DNA of 64,000 bases from Sabellastarte sp. h YS-2021 (Eukaryota; Annelida; Polychaeta; Sabellida; Sabellidae): contig OZ024931.1 of assembly GCA_964017235.1 (NCBI GenBank), positions 137,518,033 through 137,582,032 on the forward strand. Direction: 5' to 3'. The notes beneath the pieces were generated by a model that was not told the DNA's origin, searched no databases, and saw nothing but the letters and a program-made list of their open reading frames with translations. Both the position numbers and the translations under genes were made by a program. Below, in pieces: positions 60,002 through 64,000 of the stretch; the stretch's first letter is position 1; the number at the start of each line of letters is the position of its first letter.

Positions 60002-61234
60002 ATGCCAAGTACAAAGAAAACACCAGCAGCTAATGCCAGGAAAAAAGTCACGGCGTCAGCCAGGGCCAGAATCAACACAGGGTGGACAAAAAGGTCTTTA
60101 AACAACAATGGATCATATATACAAGACATTGTAAGAGAAACTGTAAGTACTGTTCCTTCATTGTCATTCACTGGCCCTGATTCTGGCCCTGCTTCAACAC
60201 AAACAGCCAATGAGGCTATATTGGCATATTTGAAAAGAAATGATGATTCAACCAAAGCATTAGGTGAATGGGTACAAGCCATAGAAAGGAATCATTCAAT
60301 TGAGGTCACACCAGTTAGGCAACGGTTGCACTCCCATGATGGTGACCCACCAAACACATTTGTGCTGCCAGCAGCGTCAACAGGGCGTCAGGACAGTCAT
60401 TCCCTCAGATTTAGGGACCCTGCTTCTGAAGTTTTACATTCCTCGAACACGAACCGTCAATTCCACGTTCAAGATACCATGTCCCAGCCATTAACTTCAC
60501 AAGCGAGTGCAGACATCCCCCAATCTTCAAGGGACCCAGGCAGGGACATTATACCTGGGGTCGACGTCCTCAGACGGAATCCTACAGTATCTCAGGTGGT
60601 ATCGAGCATGCTGGCTTCATATGATGCACAGATACAGAACCAAGTACTGCAAGGTAAGCAGGTGTCAAAACGCTCAGGGCGATACAATACCACCGACACA
60701 ACCACTGCATTGCCTGAGTATTGCTGGCCCAACGAGGGTTACCATGGTTCCAAAGGGAAAAAACGAGTTTTATATGATGACCTTTCATTACCTCAATGGG
60801 TGGTAGGCCAGCTTACCAATGTACACCAGATTCAGGATCCAACCTTACTTAGGCAGGCCTTACTCCAGGTCATTTTGGCCCTCAGGGATGCGACTTCCCT
60901 ACCCTGGAAGGCAGGTTGTGATGCATGGAGTCATTCAATGCATGACATAGAAGAGGGCCATCTCACATGAGTTGATAGCACCCAATGGGCTATAAACAGA
61001 TTGAGTGCATCGCAAATTGCAATGGCTAATAGTCAGATCACAAGACAAGGTCTATACCAAGGTCAGAAGAAGGTTTGTCGTTATTATAATGAAGGAAACT
61101 GTTCTCATGAAGAAAATCATGGACAGTTTAGGCATAACTGTGCTTTTTGTGCAAAACAGGGACGCAATAACACTCACCCAGAAACTAAGTGTCTATTTAA
61201 ACAGAAAGGACAAGACAAAGCTAACAGTAAATAG
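60002..61234 (+). pseudogene. Gag-like protein with Cys/His motif
   Basis: The first ATG is at 60,002 (MPSTKK). An A/K-rich basic start is followed by a Ser/Gln/Asp-rich middle, a structured stretch near 60,770-60,960 (LYDDLSLPQWVVGQL, LRQALLQVILALRDAT) and a C-terminal CRYYNEGNCSHEENHGQF...CAFC block (about 61,075-61,160) that forms a CCCH-type plus CX2C metal site. Gag-like proteins of DIRS/Ngaro elements carry such motifs for nucleic-acid binding. Broken. Confidence 0.75.
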
Positions 61235-62199
61235 GGGGTCAGGTCCTCCACCTGAACCAGAACTAAGTCATATTAAAGAATGTTATAATTCCATGGGGGG
61301 AGGTTATACCATCTGAACAGTATGTCTGACTCTAGAACCATCTCAGGTCATGAATTTGATCATACTAATACTAAGTCGGTTGACAATAAATTTCACTCTG
61401 TATTAGGTTCAGATATGTTGAATAATCAGAGTAATAATAGTTTCAGTCTAAAAGTGAAGTTGATGTAAATGTATGTAAGTTACCTCACAAGAGTAATACT
61501 GTATGTAATTTTAACGCATACATTGATGCTTTAAGGTATGATAATTTTGATATTGCTGTGTATCCAGATGCAAAAAATGTTTCTGTTATGTTGCAGCAAG
61601 CTATCCAGTGCCCAGAATGGAGGGGCTGGCTGAAGGGCACATCACTACAGATCCACCTGACATCATCTAATCATGGTGGTGGGTTAAAAAATACTAACAT
61701 TGATACTAACTCACATGTGAAATATGACAGTAACTCTGTCGGATCAGTGCGATCTGGGGTTAAGAATTATGAGGGCAATACTGTTTCACGCCAATCTAAT
61801 TCCTACACAGATGGGGCAGATACTTCCCTCTGTATAGTGGATTTTACCCAATACCAGTGCTATTCGGGTATGAATTACGTATACCTGGTGTCAGGGAAAC
61901 CATCATTGGGCTCTCTTGGAACAAGTAAACAACACACAAAATTTCAAAATACATACATGCACAAGCATTCCAGCAGGCCCCATTCAGATTATTGATTCAA
62001 AGTTTATGTATGTAGATTGTCATGGTAGTGATGTACCTTATACAGGTTGTTACACTGATCTGAAAAAAATGTATCAGAATTTTAAACAAGATTGTCATTA
62101 CTTTAAGCTTCACGGTGTTACATATGGACAGTACATAGTGTCAATAATTGACAAAATGATTGATCAGTTAGATTGTGCTGAAGCTAATGTACTTGTAAG
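61235..62199 (+). pseudogene. Spacer region of the DIRS-type element
   Basis: Asn/Ser/Asp-rich frames (for example 61,558-61,995) without a recognised domain, between the gag-like part and the RT. In related elements this region holds a divergent N-terminal part of the polyprotein. Confidence 0.4.
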
Positions 62200-64000
62200 T
62201 GTTGATTCAGGTATATCAGGCGTTATTAATACTAACTCTCAGGAACGACCTAATGCAGTTGACCTTCCTGGAGCTAACAGTTTGCCTTTGAAAATACAAG
62301 GTACTTTTGCTCTAGATATAGATGATGACATGGGGAATTCCTATAGTTCTGATTATTCCATACCCAATAAGACCAGGGGTTTCCTATTCCAGGAGTCAGG
62401 CAACTTTCAATTCATAGGCCCAGATAGGGAGGCCATAGACATTGAAACGGTTAACCAATGCATCAATATAACTGACATAGTCGGAGAGACCAATAAGTCC
62501 AATTACCAGCAGGCTAGGTTCCCCTTAAACTTGGGTTTGAATCTCCAGGCCTGGGATAACTACCTTCAACACTACCCTCATCGTATTGTACTCCAATACC
62601 TCAAGTTTGGGTTCCCCTTATCCATTAAGGATTCTGATGCTTTAAATAATACTGCTGTAACCAACCACTTCTCAGCTCTTCAGTACCCCTTGGCAATGCA
62701 GCAATACCTAGACAACGAAATAGCTCATGGGGCCATGATTGGCCCAGTGGACCAAGTCATATCTCCTCATTTCCATTGTGCCCCCCCCTACTCACTAGAC
62801 CCAAGGATGGTAATAAACGTAGGGTTATTCTTAATTTATTATACCCTTATGGCAATTCCCTCAATGATAAGGTCAATAAATTTCAGTTTGATGGTCTCCG
62901 ATTTATTTTAAGATTCTCCTCAGTGGATGATATTGTTGCAAAAATTCTGGAGACCCCAGGTGATGTATATCTCAGCAAAATTGATGTAGCCAGAGCGTTT
63001 AGGAATCTGAGGTTGGACCCAGTCGACACTTTAAAATTTGGCATTTATTGGCAAGGGAAATACTTTATTGATAAAGGGGTCACGTTTGGCTGGGTCCACA
63101 GGTCCTCAGCATTTCAAATGACGTCCGACGCCGTCACTTACATCATGAAAACCAGAAATCATCACATGTGGGCCTACATTGATGATTACATCCTAATTGG
63201 CTCTAAGGACGCCACAGAAGCAGCTTTTCTTGACCTTTCAGCTCTGTTAACCGAACTGGGCTACCCCATGAATTCAGATAAAAGACCCCCCTGCCAGGGC
63301 CCTTACATGCCTGGGAATTCACATTGATATAGCAGCCAACACCCTGAGCATTGATAGGAATACGCTTAGCCAAATCTACTTGGAATGCATTCATGCCAGT
63401 AAGAAGTCCACCCTCAGCAGGAAAGCTATGCAATCTCTCCTGTGGAAGCTCCTATATATCCATAAATGTGTCCTCCCAGCTAGGACATCCATTAATAAAA
63501 TCCTGGACCTTTTTAGGCGCAACTCTCAGGCTAAGAAGATACACCTGGATTCAGGCTTTCACAAAGATATTCAATGGTTTATATCTTCTCTGCCTACTTT
63601 CAATGGTGTCATATAGCTTAGGAAAGTCTCAATACTCCACTTTGACAGTCTTCACTTGAATGCATCCCTTACAGGATTGGGGGGTATCTAGAGCAATAGA
63701 GTATATGCTATCCCTGCCCTGAGCATCCCTGGCTTCAAATTAGGCATTGTACAAATGTTCTGGAACATTGAACATTCTGGAAATGTTCAATATTGTCATT
63801 GCTCTTAGGTTGCGGGCAAAATTTTGGGCACATTCATATGTCAGAATATATTGTGATAATATGGCTGTGGTTCATGTGGTGAGGACCAGCAAGACCCGAG
63901 ACAGATTTCTTGCAGCATGTGTCAGGAACATATGGTTCCTTTCAGCCACATGGGACATCAAACTAGACATTAACCATATCCCAGGCAAACATAATACTAT
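62200..64000 (+). pseudogene. Reverse transcriptase and RNase H of the DIRS-type element
   Basis: An N-terminal RT region has LNLGLNLQAWDNYLQHYPH (62,525-62,580). RT blocks then run RPKDGNKRRVILNLLYPYG (62,800), YLSKIDVARAFRNLRLDP (62,970), GVTFGWVHRSSAFQMTSDAV (63,080) and the catalytic AYIDDYILIGS (63,175). A connection and RNase H follow from 63,350, with the YCDNMAVVHVV block near 63,850 and HIPGKHN at 63,975. Domain order and the YIDD box place it with DIRS/Ngaro RTs. Broken in places. Confidence 0.8.

Larger units (their letters stand above)
60002..64000 (+). mobile_element. DIRS-type (YR) retroelement, better preserved, cut by window end
   Basis: Gag-like frame, zinc-motif region, a spacer, reverse transcriptase and RNase H follow in order on the plus strand. 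The recombinase expected next would lie beyond 64,000. The element resembles the fragment at 14 kb in its RNase H end (ARNIWLL there, a VRNIWFL block near 63,925 here). It is broken in a handful of places, far fewer than the 15-21 kb fossil, so it is younger. The left terminal repeat cannot be defined without the right end. Confidence 0.8.

Noticed and set aside
1-64000. CRISPR arrays, rRNA, bacterial operons
   Set aside because: No spaced identical repeats of the right size, no rRNA-like segments and no operon-like gene packing.

Overview
The window is animal nuclear DNA: AT-rich, with almost no continuous genes, splice-type exon edges, tRNA-headed SINEs, several LINE families, a PIF/Harbinger DNA transposon and fossils of Ty3/gypsy and DIRS-type (tyrosine-recombinase) retroelements. 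Together these suggest a lophotrochozoan, most likely a mollusc. That is an inference from recalled repeat families; no search was run. No complete host protein gene is present. The best host-gene traces are a tandemly repeated 84-nt exon (6.1-8.9 kb, +), one 200-nt exon (35.13-35.33 kb, +) and one weaker candidate exon (13.36-13.47 kb, -), so most of the window looks like intron or intergenic DNA packed with insertions.

Layout. 0-0.53 kb: intron repeat unit. 0.53-6.06 kb: nearly full-length L1/Tx1-type LINE (-) flanked by an unusually long direct repeat. 6.1-8.9 kb: four copies of a short exon inside roughly 0.7-1.0 kb repeat units. 9.6-11.4 kb: Ty3/gypsy pol fossil (-). 11.57-11.93 kb: about 146-bp tandem repeat. 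13.97-14.93 kb: DIRS-type fragment (-). 14.96-21.05 kb: a second DIRS-type fossil (-) with inverted terminal repeats, containing a CR1/L2-like LINE (+) inserted in its reverse transcriptase region. 21.4-23.6 kb: another LINE (-) with a TGAT tail. 24.56-26.22 kb: PIF/Harbinger element. 28.37-28.50 kb: fold-back MITE. 30.22-34.26 kb: about 4-kb unit with TG...CA ends and a 4-bp flanking duplication. 35.4-38.2 kb: LINE (-) carrying two later retroposons. 38.48-42.86 kb: Ty3/gypsy fossil (-) whose long terminal repeat holds a LINE copy (+). 44.55-45.50 kb: a 300-codon tyrosine recombinase ORF with no visible reverse transcriptase beside it. 46.4-47.9 kb: cluster of three SINEs, one very young. 51.4-53.0 kb: LINE (-). 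55.4-57.6 kb: motif array and inverted repeats. 57.6-58.2 kb: LINE endonuclease fragment (+). 60.0-64.0 kb: a better-preserved DIRS-type element (+), cut by the window edge.

There is no joint pathway here; the logic is layered insertion. Order can be read in several places: the LINE at 17.6-19.0 kb is younger than its DIRS host; the SINE at 36.07-36.22 kb is younger than the LINE it split; the LINE at 39.0-40.1 kb is younger than the gypsy terminal repeat around it; the SINE at 47.63-47.85 kb has a perfect 15-bp target duplication and is probably the youngest dated insertion. The most unusual items are the tandem exon array, the free-standing tyrosine recombinase ORF, the GTGAATTAYGTTAC motif array, the 4-kb TG...CA unit, and the 15-bp motif repeated in the gypsy terminal region.
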